The notes beneath the pieces were generated by a model, which was given only the letters and a program-made list of their open reading frames with translations, was not told where the DNA came from and searched no databases. The position numbers and the translations under genes were made by a program. Positions 1 to 10,071 of a stretch of DNA of 17,105 bases are shown in pieces. This stretch comes from Endothia cerciana (taxonomy: Eukaryota; Ascomycota; Sordariomycetes; Diaporthales; Cryphonectriaceae), in contig JALRMH010000120.1 in the NCBI GenBank assembly GCA_026119935.1, positions 1-17,105 on the forward strand, given 5' to 3'. Position 1 is the first letter of the stretch. The number at the start of each line of letters is the position of its first letter.

Positions 1-2
1 CT

Positions 3-3000
3 TTACTTTTCCTCTCCTAGTATTTTATCAACTATTTCTATTACTTTTAAAAATACCTAGCAGAGATTATTTATCTCTATATCTAGCTATATACAGCGCC
101 AGCCTATCTATAGATAGATAAAAGCTTTGCTAGAAGGCTGTGCCTAGTCTTAATCTATCAGCGTAAAAATCAGCGCTTTAATTGCATTGCTATAAAGAAC
201 TTATAGTCCTAAAATAATAGACGCAACTAGTAAAAGGTACTAGCAGGTTGCGCTAGGCTTTTGGTTATAGGACCTCTAATTAAATAGCCTCTTTTCCTAG
301 GCTGTGCAGAAGGCCTAGGAAATCCTATACTAGAAACACCCTGAGTACAGCGCTAGGCTCCTTCTAGTAAATATTTTCTCCTGCAGCTTCTTTTAGCTCT
401 CCTTAATTATATGCTAGAGCAAGTCTTGCTAGGATAGGTATTCTGCTCTCGAATGCTTAGCTGCTAGGCCTTTTTCTCTGCTGCCTTAGCAGAGAATACA
501 AGCGCTGTCCTATGCCTTAAGCTGCTAGAGAAACACCTTGACGATCTAGCTCTTTTCCCTATACTCCCTAAGCACCTCTTTCTACACCTAGTTGCATTTC
601 TGTTTCATCTATATAAAGAGCTTGCAGCTAGGCGTCTGATCAAAAGCAGGCTAGCAGTCCTCCTTACCTGTCTTACACTAGTTGCAGGGCACCTTACTTA
701 TAGTATACTGTGTTCAGGTATACTAGCTGTTGAGAACCTAGTTAAAAAGGATGCAGCAGCACTTTTTTTCTTTTAAAAACTAGCGCATCTCGTTACTAAT
801 ATTTGCAGCTACTTCTTTATTCTAGAGGAGAATAGCAAGACAAGCCTTTCTATCTTAGCCTGCTCGGCCGCTTTCTTACACATAGTCTTACAGCTGTATT
901 AGCAGCTTAGTATAGACTACTATATATATATTAAAAATATCTAGACCTATCCCTAATACATTAGTTGCTATAATTACTTAGCTATTTTCTATCTATCTTT
1001 ATAAGATAGCAAGCTTGCTAGAGGCCTTGCCTACCCTGCTATAATATACTTTGCATCTTAGAGCAGTCTTAAAGCTCTTAACCTGCTAGATCGTCCCTTT
1101 ATAGATAAGCACCTTGCCTTTATCCTATTATACTAGAACCTAAGATACTATTCTACAAGTTATAGTCTCTATCTGATTAGAGGTAGCAGAGATCACCTAG
1201 TAGCTAATATTCTTTTAAATAGTAGTAGTTTAGAAAACTACTAGATTAGAAATCTATATTAAGCAGAAGAAAGATAGCTTATCTTTAGGCAGCAGCGTAG
1301 CTGTTAGAAAGACCTGCTGTATACTATATACTGCGATTACTACTCTAAGCTCTTGTAGCTTTAGTCAGAAGCTATCTTAGACATCGAGAGCTATATAGTA
1401 TTTGTTAATTATAACCTGATCTAGCTGCTTGCAAGCTCTTAACTAGTTTATAAAGCTGCGGAACTACTATATAAAGGCAGATTCTAGCGTGATGAAAATA
1501 ATCGCTGCAGCTTGATTTACACTAGCTCTAGCTCAGATATATATATTGATCTAGTGTGCTTAGCATCTTCGGATGAGATTACCTTATAGTGCAAGAAGCA
1601 GGACAACTATAATTGTAACGCTCTAGGGCGAATAATATGCTAGGAGCAGAAAAGAGAGAGCCTTTCCGCTGCTAGTCCTAGCGATCTGCAGGATAAGCGT
1701 TTCTCCTTGTATAATCGCTTGCAGTATAGGCTTCTAGCTGCTTCGGAACTGCGCCTTCTCCCTTAGTATCTGCTATAACTGCTTAAAAAGGTTAGTCTTA
1801 TAAAGCTGCTGAAAGCGCTGCAGCTAGCTCTGCTCTTATTCTTCTTTAAATACTTTTCTTTTCTGCTTAGATAGAATCCTGAGAGTGTAGTTGCTTCAGA
1901 AGCCTAGGAATTAATACTACTAGCTGCTAGCTTTTTAAAACTAGTCTCTTCAAGCAGCTGTTTCAAACTAGCCCTACTACAGCTCTCTTCTATAGACTAT
2001 CTAAGCTATTATTATACTATACCTAGCCTGTATATCAAGGATATAATCAGCCTCTTGCTTATTATCTATCTAATCTTCTTTACTACCTCTCTGCTAATCT
2101 TGCGCGCTGCTATAGTAGCTTTTGCTAAGGTATTAGCAGGCAATAGTAATTGCAATATACTGCTAGGCACTAATTATAATCTTAGCACTTATAAGCTGTA
2201 TATTATATTATAAGAGGAGGCGCTTTATCTAGTCTAGCAGCTATAGCTGCGTATTTATAGTTGCTAGTCTAGAGGCCTGCCCTTCTTCTCTTTCTATTTC
2301 TATTATAACCTGATCAGCCTATAGTAGAGGGTTTCTCTCCTAGCTAGCCTCTAGAAGCTCTTCGATCTGCTGCTAGAAAGAGAGGGCGAGCTAGAGATAC
2401 TAGATAAGAAGAGCCCTGACCTTACGCAGTAGGTAGCAGTAGATGATTTTAAGCTGCGCTGTTGCGTAGTAGCTCTTATAGTATAAGGTAATAAAACAGA
2501 CTAGCTTATTATAAAGAAAGATATTCCGGAGGCCTCTGTATGCTGAGTTCTCGGATCAGAGGGTAAGGATCTCTAAAGACTGCGCTGGCTGCCCTCTGAT
2601 AAGGTGTATTAGAAGGAGCAGCTGCTTGCGGAACATCTTAGCCCGGCAGCAGAACTAGCAGACAGCAGGGTTCTAGAGCTGTTAGGAGCGAGGATCGAAT
2701 CACCCTATATATAACTCTACGCTAGCTAAGATATAGTTCAGGAGCTACTACTAGCTATTTATAAGCTACTAATTCCGACGATCTATAAGGAACGAATAGC
2801 CGACTTAGTCTTTATAGTAATTATCTTTAAGAGAGGGCTAGTTAATAAGCAGTAGAGCTTCTAAGTCTAGGATTTTAAGTATCTCAGCAAGGCGCTACTA
2901 TACTAAGCCTAAAAGGCTGTGGATTATATTAGAGATCTGATTAAAGGAGAGCTATATACTATTATAGATAATATAGTTATCTTGCTAGTCTACCCTACTC

Positions 3001-4762
3001 TATACTAGGGTGTTATAGCGAATCTTCAAGCTATATAATCTTACTTTATAGATCTAGTCAAGTAGCGTAAGCTTAGTTCTAGGGCTAATTATCATTATAT
3101 ATTGATTAACTTTTGCCTAGATAATTTTAAAAAGCTTAAAGTAGTGCTCCTGTGCTTATTCTTTTAGCAACTCTATAGCTATATTAGCTTGTTTCGCTAC
3201 TACTATTTCGTCCTTATGCTTGAGAAAAGCCTATAGGATAATAAGTATCTAAGCTAGCTTAATAATAGCTAAGTAGATAACTATATAATTAAGCAGCGTT
3301 TCCTAGCTATTATTCTGCTGAATACTAAAGATAGCAAAGGCGCTTAAAAAAGCGCTCTTATATTCAGCATCTTATAAGGGATAGTTAAAGAGCTAGATAG
3401 TAAAGTCTAGGCATGCTCTGTCTTATTGCAGTAGGGCTTAAGAAAGCTCTACCTTTTAAACTGTCTTAGCCTAGTAGAGAAGCTAAGTATAGAAATAGTC
3501 CTGCTTAGCTATAAATATATATACTAGCTATTAATTAAGGCTAAGAGGCTGTGTCTGCATAATATAGCTTAGAATATAGCGTTAGACATCTATATAGTGC
3601 TGCTATAAGCTGTCCTCTAGCTAGCTATCGAATAACTACTAAGGCTTGATATACTTATCTCTCTAGTTAACCTTGAATAGGATAGCATAGCTAGCGATAG
3701 TAGCTACTATAGTATACTAGGCTTTCTCAGCAACTTGCTAGAAGCTCTTTTATATAGCTTGCAGGATTAGCTTGTCCTCTTAGATCAGCGTAAGAAACGC
3801 TTAGGTGCTAATCAGATCAAAGCCTGCTAGATAAGCTGCTTAGCCTACCCTGCGAAGCTACAGGTTAGGCTCTAGCTACTCATTTCCTTTCTAGATTAGC
3901 TTATCTATCTGATCAGCTAGCAGCTCTTATATAGAACGAAACAACACTGTAATCTACTACTTCAGGTCGTCCTTGCGCATAGCAGGCTAGCTATCTTTAT
4001 ACTAGCTCTGTTATTCCACCTCGAACTACCTGCTTGTATGCTAGCTAGGAAAGAGCCTCTAGCAGCGCACCTGCGTTCGCTATAAGACAGAAGGGGCAGC
4101 TTCCTAGGCAGATAAGCAGCTACCTGTATAAGGATTCGCCTACCTGTGCAAGAGGTAGTAATAGTTTTGCATTTTATAGGCCTGCTAGCTTATAAAAGAG
4201 CACTCTTAATATATAAGGCTATCTATCTAAATATTGCTGAGAAGGGGGATCAAGGTGCTAGTCAGGGCTAGGAATTAGAAATCTAGCAGGTCTTATTATA
4301 TATAATAAATGCTAAGCAGGCTCTGCACTAAGCAGGCAATTACTTATCGCTTTTTTTTAAGCATCTAGTAGTATAATATAGCTAGATACTTTACTATTTT
4401 ATCTATAAGGACTCTGAATTAGCATTCTTTATAAATAATAATATATAATAGAGTATAGAAATAAAATAGATTAATATTATCAGCTATATTAAAGTGCAGA
4501 TTAAAGCTAGTTGTTCAGCATCTTACTTTACTAGCAGTGTATAGAATCGCATATATAGGTGTTAAATATTTGAACACGTCGGACGCCTCTGATCAGAAGA
4601 GCAGCTTAAACTAGGAGTAGGTCAGAAGTATATTCTGATTCGTTCTTTCGATCGCGTCAGACGCCCCTGATTAGAAGAGCAGCTTGAACTAGGGGTAGGT
4701 CAGAAGCGCGTCCTGATTCGTGCTTTCTACAAGCGGGTCTTACCACATCAATCTTTAACCTG
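3..4762 (+). pseudogene. Relic of a very large unrecognised ORF (about 1,590 codons)
   Basis: A single plus-strand frame (codons starting at 3, 6, 9 and so on) can be followed from the left edge to a TGA at 4760-4762 with no frameshift. Between 1443 and 4574 I count about 62 in-frame stops in roughly 1,044 codons. Only one is TGA; the rest are TAG or TAA, as expected when CAG, CAA and TGG codons decay by RIP. Neighbouring frames carry more stops and proportionally more TGA. The protein is rich in leucine and looks mainly helical. Four cysteines lie near 1557, 1590, 1614 and 1638. I see no reverse transcriptase, helicase Walker, DDE or tyrosine-recombinase signature, so I do not name it. The RIP damage implies it was repeated, so a large transposon protein is the simplest idea; a duplicated host gene is the alternative. 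The true start may lie left of the window. Confidence is high for the frame and low for function. Confidence 0.7.
4578..4733 (+). repeat. Two-copy tandem repeat, 78-bp unit, in frame
   Basis: Unit 1 is 4578-4655 and unit 2 is 4656-4733. Both run from GTC-GACGC-like starts through a shared GAAGAGCAGCTT block and a TAGGTCAGAAG block to a CTGATTCGT block. The period of 78 is 26 codons, so the repeat stays in the frame of the large upstream ORF. It would duplicate a peptide of the form EEQLELGVGQKRVLIRAF near the C-terminus, about ten codons before the TGA. Most differences between units are transitions. Confidence 0.85.
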
Positions 4763-5005
4763 AAAAAATGGAGTTTGTAATTGAAATGCATTATAGTGTC
4801 AGCAATACTTGAAATTTAGAAAGGATGTAGTTTATCAAGAGGCGATAAGACTTCAAATTAAAACAGAGCGAAAATCTCAAAATTTAGGTTAAGGACAGTT
4901 TGCAGAAGGAAAAACGATCCCCTTACCCCAGTCTTTGCTAGCGCGAAAAAAACGTCTATACAAAAAAACTGTCCTCTACCCTTGAGGACACTTTGATTTA
5001 AAGAT
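4763..5005. other. Non-coding stretch with little RIP between two relics
   Basis: After the TGA of the large ORF, the sequence keeps TpG and CpA in many contexts and lacks the TAG-rich texture on either side. It holds purine-rich runs and several inverted repeats near its right end. No convincing gene was found. A minus-strand open frame (5055-4858, 65 codons) crosses it but enters the retrotransposon and has no recognisable content. The stretch may be the 3' untranslated end of the element that encodes the large ORF, or unique host DNA. It ends exactly where similarity between the two Ty3 copies begins. Confidence 0.5.
4892..4990. repeat. Overlapping inverted repeats (possible element terminus or hairpin)
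   Basis: AGGACAGTTT at 4892-4901 pairs perfectly with AAACTGTCCT at 4966-4975. The right arm also takes part in a second, tighter inverted repeat: TGTCCTC at 4970-4976 with GAGGACA at 4984-4990, separated by seven bases. The two hairpins compete for the same bases. Such nested arms occur at ends of DNA transposons and in terminator-like structures; the sequence does not say which. Confidence 0.5.
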
Positions 5006-5007
5006 AG

Positions 5008-6195
5008 TGCTATAATTATAGAAAGCACAGCTACTTTATATAGAAATGCAGACAATTTAAGAAATTATAATAGCAACTAGTCTAAAAGGGACGATAAGTA
5101 AATATTCTCTAATAATAAGAACTTAATCAGCTGAGTAACAACCTTTTACTAGAGTAAGTGTCAGACCTTATCTGTAACTATAGATTCTTTAACTAAACGT
5201 TCTGCTTTAATAATAGATATTTAACACACCTCTTAAAGAAAGAAGGCTTAGAATAGTTCCTTAAAGTACTTAAGAAGACACAGCGACTAGTAATGGATAA
5301 AAAGGGCTTAATCTATAACACAGCACTGAATAATAGCAACCTAAACTGTTCAAGCACCTTTGAGAAGGAACTTGAGAGAAAGATTTAGAAACTTAAGGAT
5401 AAGGATCTAGAACTATACCTAATAACCTATTATAAAGAACACTTCCTATCTTAAGCAATTATAGAAACTATAAGAAAAGAAACACCTTAGGACTAACAGC
5501 TAAATAATATGCTAGAACTTATTATTCTAGGAATAGAAAATGAAAACACTATAAATAAAGAAGAAACTTACAGCTATAACTCAGACTAAGGATAGAACAC
5601 TTAGAACCTAGCAATTAAATATATAGTATATAGCTTTAAGCTTAAAGACCTCTTCGCTATAGTATCTATTTAAAATATTAAAGCTAAATAGCTAGAGAAT
5701 ACTAGAATCAGCCTAATTAATAAAAGATATTATAAGCTTATATAGATCTTATATATATACTACAGCTGTAAAATATACTTTATAAAGAAAGTTAAATATA
5801 AGTAGTTTCTAGTTAGAGAGTTTAACTAGATTATCTAGGTAATTAAGGAACTCTATCTATAATTCAGAGAAATTCTTAACAGAAAGTATAATAATACTTA
5901 CATCAGATTACTAGATGACTGTCTTAGAGAATGCGTTAATAAAAAAGTTAAATAGTAGTAGTATAGAACTACCGACTGCATTATTTATATCTACTATAAA
6001 GTTTGAGATTAGTATAAATACTAGAATAATAAAGAACGATGTATGTAAAGCTAATAGCAAGTTAGAAGGCTAGCTTAAAGAGCAGCTTATAGAGTATAAA
6101 AATTTTTAAAAAGGAAGGATTGCTTATAATAAGATTATAAATAATCAGGGCTTAAAGGTCTCTATATATAGTAGAAAGAGGCTATGCGTATATAA
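5008..6195 (+). pseudogene. gag: gag, C-terminal part, copy 1 (zinc knuckle onward)
   Basis: Gag binds and packages the element's RNA. The frame starting at 5008 opens directly on a CCHC knuckle spanning 5008-5049: C, two residues, Y for C (5017), four residues, Y for H (5032), four residues, C (5047). The C-to-Y and H-to-Y changes are what TGY-to-TAY and CAC-to-TAC decay would give. Downstream, HLLKKEGLE*F near 5227 resembles the HLSDKEGSGWF block seen after the knuckle in fungal chromovirus Gags. The frame continues with TAG/TAA interruptions to a TAA at 6193. The following TGA (6199) is TAG in copy 2, suggesting an ancestral tryptophan codon, so the native Gag end is uncertain. Pol lies in the minus-one frame and overlaps this end. 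Everything N-terminal of the knuckle is replaced by unrelated sequence. Confidence 0.8.
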
Positions 6196-6536
6196 AATTG
6201 AATACCTATATTAATAAAAAACAATACAGCGCTCTATTAGACAGCAGCACTTAAGAAAACTTTATATTACTAGCAATTATTAATAAAGTACGACTATAAT
6301 AATATTAAAAAGAATAACTTTATTAACTTAATACTATAAAAGAATAACTAGTTGTATATAATTAAAGAGTAATTAATAAAGAGACTAATTATCTACTTAT
6401 CTTAATCTAAAAACGTATAACCTTTATTATATTAAATATTATAAATACAATATATTATAAACTAATTATAAAACTTCTTTAGCTTAAAGAGTATAATCTT
6501 TAAATCGATTAGACTACTAGCTAGATTTTATAGGAT
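6168..6536 (+). other. Aspartic protease domain of pol, copy 1
   Basis: Retroviral-type proteases cut the polyprotein. ALLDSSTQENFI-like residues at 6231-6260 match the usual ALLDSGA active-site loop, with DSS in place of DSG at 6240-6248. Both copies carry DSS. The domain ends with L*LKEYNL*IDW (from 6477, where * is a decayed W), which fits the LGLPWLKKYNPQIDW block at the end of Ty3 proteases. Confidence 0.75.
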
Positions 6537-7001
6537 AATGCTATTACTTATAAGAAGGTTGTAATCAATAGCAAAGGATTAGATTCAGTTACTAAGAGAT
6601 ACTTAAGAAAAAAGGCTTTAAACGAACCTATAACTACTTTCAAATCAGCAAGGCTAATAGCTTATAAAGAAGAATCTAGCAACGATAAACCTAAATAAGA
6701 AGTGCTAAGGCATTAGCAGATTAGTATAATAATAAGCATATGCAGGCCTAGAAAAGCTTAGCCTGACTCGGAGCAATAATAGAAGTATAGACTTTAAAAC
6801 TATAAGGAAATCCTATAGCTATAACCTAGGAAATTTAGTCTAGCTTAAAAAGAACCCTTAAAGCTATTAAGGAAACGACTAACAAGCAAGGGAAAGAAAT
6901 CATCTTTAGATAAAAACGCTTAATAGTACCTTCTATTCCTCTATAAAGCAGAAACAGAAAAGGACAGACTAATACTAATATTTGCTAGAATACTGTAAAA
7001 G

Positions 7002-8363
7002 TACTATGAATTTATAAAGCTGTTTTAAAGAAAATTTAATATAAGACTTCTAGAACACAGCTTATATAACTACAAGATACTACTAAAAGAAGGAACTCAG
7101 CTATAGTTCTTCTCTATTTATAGGCTTAATAAGGTAAGATTAAAGACGCTTAAGGAATACCTTAACAAGAACTTTAAAAGAAGATATATTAGACTATTAT
7201 AATTATTAGTAAGATACTTAATTCTATTTATATTAAAGAAAAACAGAAAACTCTAACTTTATATAGATTATAAATAGCTTAACGATATTATTATTAAAAA
7301 CTAGTATCCTTTACTACTTTTTAAAGAAATCAGGGATTAACTATAAGGCGTATAATAATTTATAGCATTAGACTTTAAAGAAGGTTACTACTATATTTAT
7401 ATTAAAGAAGGAGAAGAATAGAAAATAGTATTTAAAACTTGCTATAAACACTACGAATACTTAATCATGCTCTTTAAGTTGACTAATACACTAGCATCTT
7501 TCTAGGAAATAATTAATTACGTCCTTTACGAATTCTTAGATATTATATACATCGTCTACCTTAATAATATTCTTATCTACTTTAAGACCTTCGAAGAATA
7601 TAAATAATATATATAGCAGATACTTTAGATACTTTAGGACGCACACCTTTTAATAGAACTAGTTAAAAGCTACTTTTATATTCAGAAAGTCGACTACCTT
7701 AAATATATAATTAAACTAAGATATATCAGAATACAAAAGGATAAAATACAAATAGTCAAGGACTAGCCTATACTAAAGAATGTTAAAGACGTTAAAGCAT
7801 TCTTTAAATACATTAACTTCTATTAGTAATTCATTAGCAAGTATAGTGATATTACTAGACTCTTTATAAATCTTATAAAAAAAGACTTACTCTTCTAATA
7901 AAACTAGAAAGAAAACTAGGCTTTTGAAATAATTAAAGAGCTAGTTACTAAAGACTCTGTTTTATAAGAATCAGATCTTTAAAAGAAATATAAATTATAT
8001 ACAGATGCATTAAACTACGCACTTAGCGCGGAACTTAACTAGCGTAATAAGTAAGGACGACTATAAATAGTCGCTAACTTTTTAAAGAAGCTTAACAGAC
8101 TAGAGTTATAATACAGAATACTAGATAAAGAACTTATAGCTATAGTAGAAGCATTTAAGAAATAGAAATACTATCTTATAAGTGCTAAATATATAATTAA
8201 AGTGTTTTTGAATTATAAAAACTTTACTATGTTTATAATAATAAAGAACTTTAATAGAAGATAAGTAAGATAGGTAGAGTATTTATTCTAGTTCGACTTT
8301 AAAGTTATCTATATTTAAAGCAAGGAAAACGCTAGAGTAGATGCTTTTAGTAGAAGATTAGAC
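7002..8363 (+). other. Reverse transcriptase and RNase H domains of pol, copy 1
   Basis: The RT starts near an EYYEFIKLF block (about 7002), which corresponds to the EYHEFLDLF entry of Ty3 RTs. It continues through YIDYKQLN (about 7260), DFKEGYYYI, FKLTNTLASF and the catalytic site. At 7557-7571 the site reads YLNNI instead of YLDDI; CTTGATGAT becoming CTTAATAAT needs only two TpG-to-TpA changes. The connection domain YINFY precedes RNase H, where TDALNYALS (aspartate at 8004), ELIAIVEAF and ENARVDAFSRR are recognisable. Loss of both RT aspartates makes the product dead as written. Confidence 0.9.
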
Positions 8364-8546
8364 TATTAGGATAAGATTAAAGAAGAGATCTAAGACATCT
8401 TTATAATTAATAAAGAAGAAGACTTTATTAATATATATAAAGAGCTTGCAGCAGCCTTTAAAATAAGACTTTAAAATAAAAACCTTAAATAAATAACTCT
8501 AGTAGAACAAGATAAGTATATTAGGGATATATATAATACCTTAGTA

Positions 8547-9570
8547 TATAGATATTAAGGAGTCAGGGCAATTTATAAATAAATTAAGAGATATTAGAAC
8601 CTATTAAGCCTTAAAAAAAGGATTAAAAACATTCTATAATATTACAACAGCTGTAAGAAGAATAAAGCAGAAAGACACAAGCTTTATAGACTACTATAAC
8701 CCCTACTAATACTTACAACTATTTAATAGTTAATTAGTCTAGACTTTATCACTAAGCTACTACCTTTATAAGAATCTTTAACTAAAGTGCTATATAATAG
8801 CATTCTAGTAATAGTTTGCAAACTGAGTAAGTATACTTACTTCTTCTTTTATAAGAAAAGCAGTATAGTAGAAGAACTTGTATATATGTTCTTTAGAACG
8901 ATTATTATTAACTATAGTATATTAGAAGAAGTAATCTCTAATAAAGACAGGAAGTTCAACTCAAAGTTTTAGACCTTACTTATAAAGCAACTCAGAATAT
9001 AATATAGAATATCTACAGTATTTTATCCTTAGATAGATAGATAAACAGAAAGAATAAATCAAGTTGTCGAATAGTACCTTTGATATTATATTAACTAGGA
9101 ATAAGATAACTAAGTTAATCTATTACTTCTTATATAATTCGCCTATAATAGCGCAGATATAAGTATAATAAAGAAGTTGCTATTCTTTACACTTTATAGA
9201 TATAACCTGACAGCTTATTATAAAGCACTGCTAGGGGCAGATGTAAAAGCAGTAGACAAAAAGGTTAAAAAAATTAAGAAAATCTAGGAAGAACTTTAGT
9301 CAGAACTATAATTCGTCTAAAAACGAATAACACAATATATAAACTTCAAAAAGATTAAAAGACTAATTCTATAAGAGGAAGATAAAGTCTACCTACTTTA
9401 TAAAAATATTAAAATAATAAAACTTAGTAGCAAACTTAACTATAAGAAACTAGAACTATTTAAAATTTTATAATAAATCTCCTTAATCAACTATAAACTT
9501 GCACTACTTTATAAAATAAGGATATACTTAGTTTTCTATATCTTACTACTAGAACTAGCAGTAAAGGAAA
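8547..9570 (+). other. Integrase domain of pol, copy 1
   Basis: The HHCC zinc-binding part lies at about 8547-8690. Its histidines read as Y, and the cysteine pair is Y-N-S-C at 8643-8654. The catalytic core carries D at 8742 (SLDFITK), N in place of D at 8940 (ISNKDRKF), and E at 9048 (QTERIN). The gap between the last two is exactly 35 residues, so D,D35E geometry is preserved although the second acid is lost by a TpG-to-TpA change. Near 9450 a GPF/Y-like block reads LELFKI where LGPFKI is expected. Confidence 0.9.
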
Positions 9571-9611
9571 TATTAATAGATAATATAGTAGAAATCGAAG
9601 ATAATAAACTA

Positions 9612-9770
9612 GAATACAAAGTAGAAAAAATCTTTAAATACAGAGGCAATAACAACACACTCAAATACCTTATTAAGTAGAAAGGTTACTTAGCAAGCAA
9701 GAACTTATAGAAACTATAGAAAAACGTCGGAAATACTATAAGTAAATTAAAGAAATACTAGAAGAAAAAG
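9612..9770 (+). other. Chromodomain at the C-terminus of pol, copy 1
   Basis: The block EYKVEKIFKYRGNNN (from 9612), followed by LKYLIK*KGYLASKNL*K, matches the chromodomain pattern EYEVEKIL, then YLVKWKGY, then NTWEP. The aromatic cage tryptophans are now TAG. In chromoviruses this domain binds methylated histone H3 and steers integration into heterochromatin, which fits the repeat-rich setting. Confidence 0.85.
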
Positions 9771-9893
9771 ACTAGCTGCAACTCTAGTACTACACTATTA
9801 ATAGTTATTTTAGCATTATAATAATAACAGAAAACTACTATCTAAGACCTCTCTGCTCTAGAATAAAAATCAGGCGCTGCGATTTTACTCTCT

Positions 9894-9904
9894 AGGAGGG
9901 AAGG
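9894..9904 (+). other. Candidate polypurine tract, copy 1
   Basis: AGGAGGGAAGG sits two bases before the proposed LTR start. A purine run here normally primes plus-strand DNA synthesis and abuts the 3' LTR. Its position is the main reason for placing the LTR start at 9906. Confidence 0.6.
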
Positions 9905-10064
9905 CTAATCAGACACACTAGGATTAAGAGCTAAAGAACTCTAGTTAATAACCTTAAGGTGTCTTTATATTATAACCTATCTAATATGCAGGTTACAAAC
10001 TAGGGTACCTGAGATAACTATCCGGAAGACAAGGGAAGGGTTTAACACCTTAGGAACTACAGCT

Positions 10065-10071
10065 TATATAA
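10065..10071 (+). promoter_or_regulatory. TATA box of the LTR promoter
   Basis: TATATAA lies in AGCTTATATAAGCAAGGG, about 160 bases into the LTR. The same motif is kept in the second LTR at 17092-17098 despite heavy mutation around it. This is the usual U3 position for a polymerase II promoter. Confidence 0.6.

Larger units (their letters stand above)
6168..9821 (+). pseudogene. pol: pol, copy 1 (protease, RT, RNase H, integrase, chromodomain)
   Basis: Pol copies element RNA into DNA and inserts it into chromosomes. One frame runs from about 6168 to a TAA at 9819-9821 without frameshift, broken only by TAG, TAA and a rare TGA. It sits minus one relative to gag and overlaps gag's last codons, as in two-ORF Ty3 elements. 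Recognisable blocks in order are protease DSS, RT IDYKQLN and YLNN, RNase H TDALNYALS, integrase SLDFITK and NKDRKFNSKF, a GPF-like block, and the chromodomain. The longest uninterrupted open stretch is in the integrase core (8787-8972). Codons beyond 9821 still read plausibly to about 9904, because TAA-TAA-TAA could be decayed glutamines, so the end is approximate. Confidence 0.9.

Noticed and set aside
4578..4733. CRISPR-like or satellite array
   Set aside because: There are only two adjacent units without spacers, and they stay in a coding frame.
3..4762. The large ORF as a telomere-linked helicase, LINE or Helitron protein
   Set aside because: I looked for Walker, RT palm, endonuclease and Rep HUH motifs along the frame and found none that I could support.
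4858..5055. Minus-strand 65-codon open frame as a small secreted or membrane protein
   Set aside because: It spans the junction between unrelated sequences and runs into Ty3 gag, with no ribosome or promoter context and no recognisable domain; chance opening is more likely.
8787..8972. A short independent plus-strand gene
   Set aside because: It is in the pol frame and aligns with the integrase core (LYNSILVIVCKLSKY); the ATG is merely where a preceding valine-like position and stop allow an opening. The same holds for 15204-15389.
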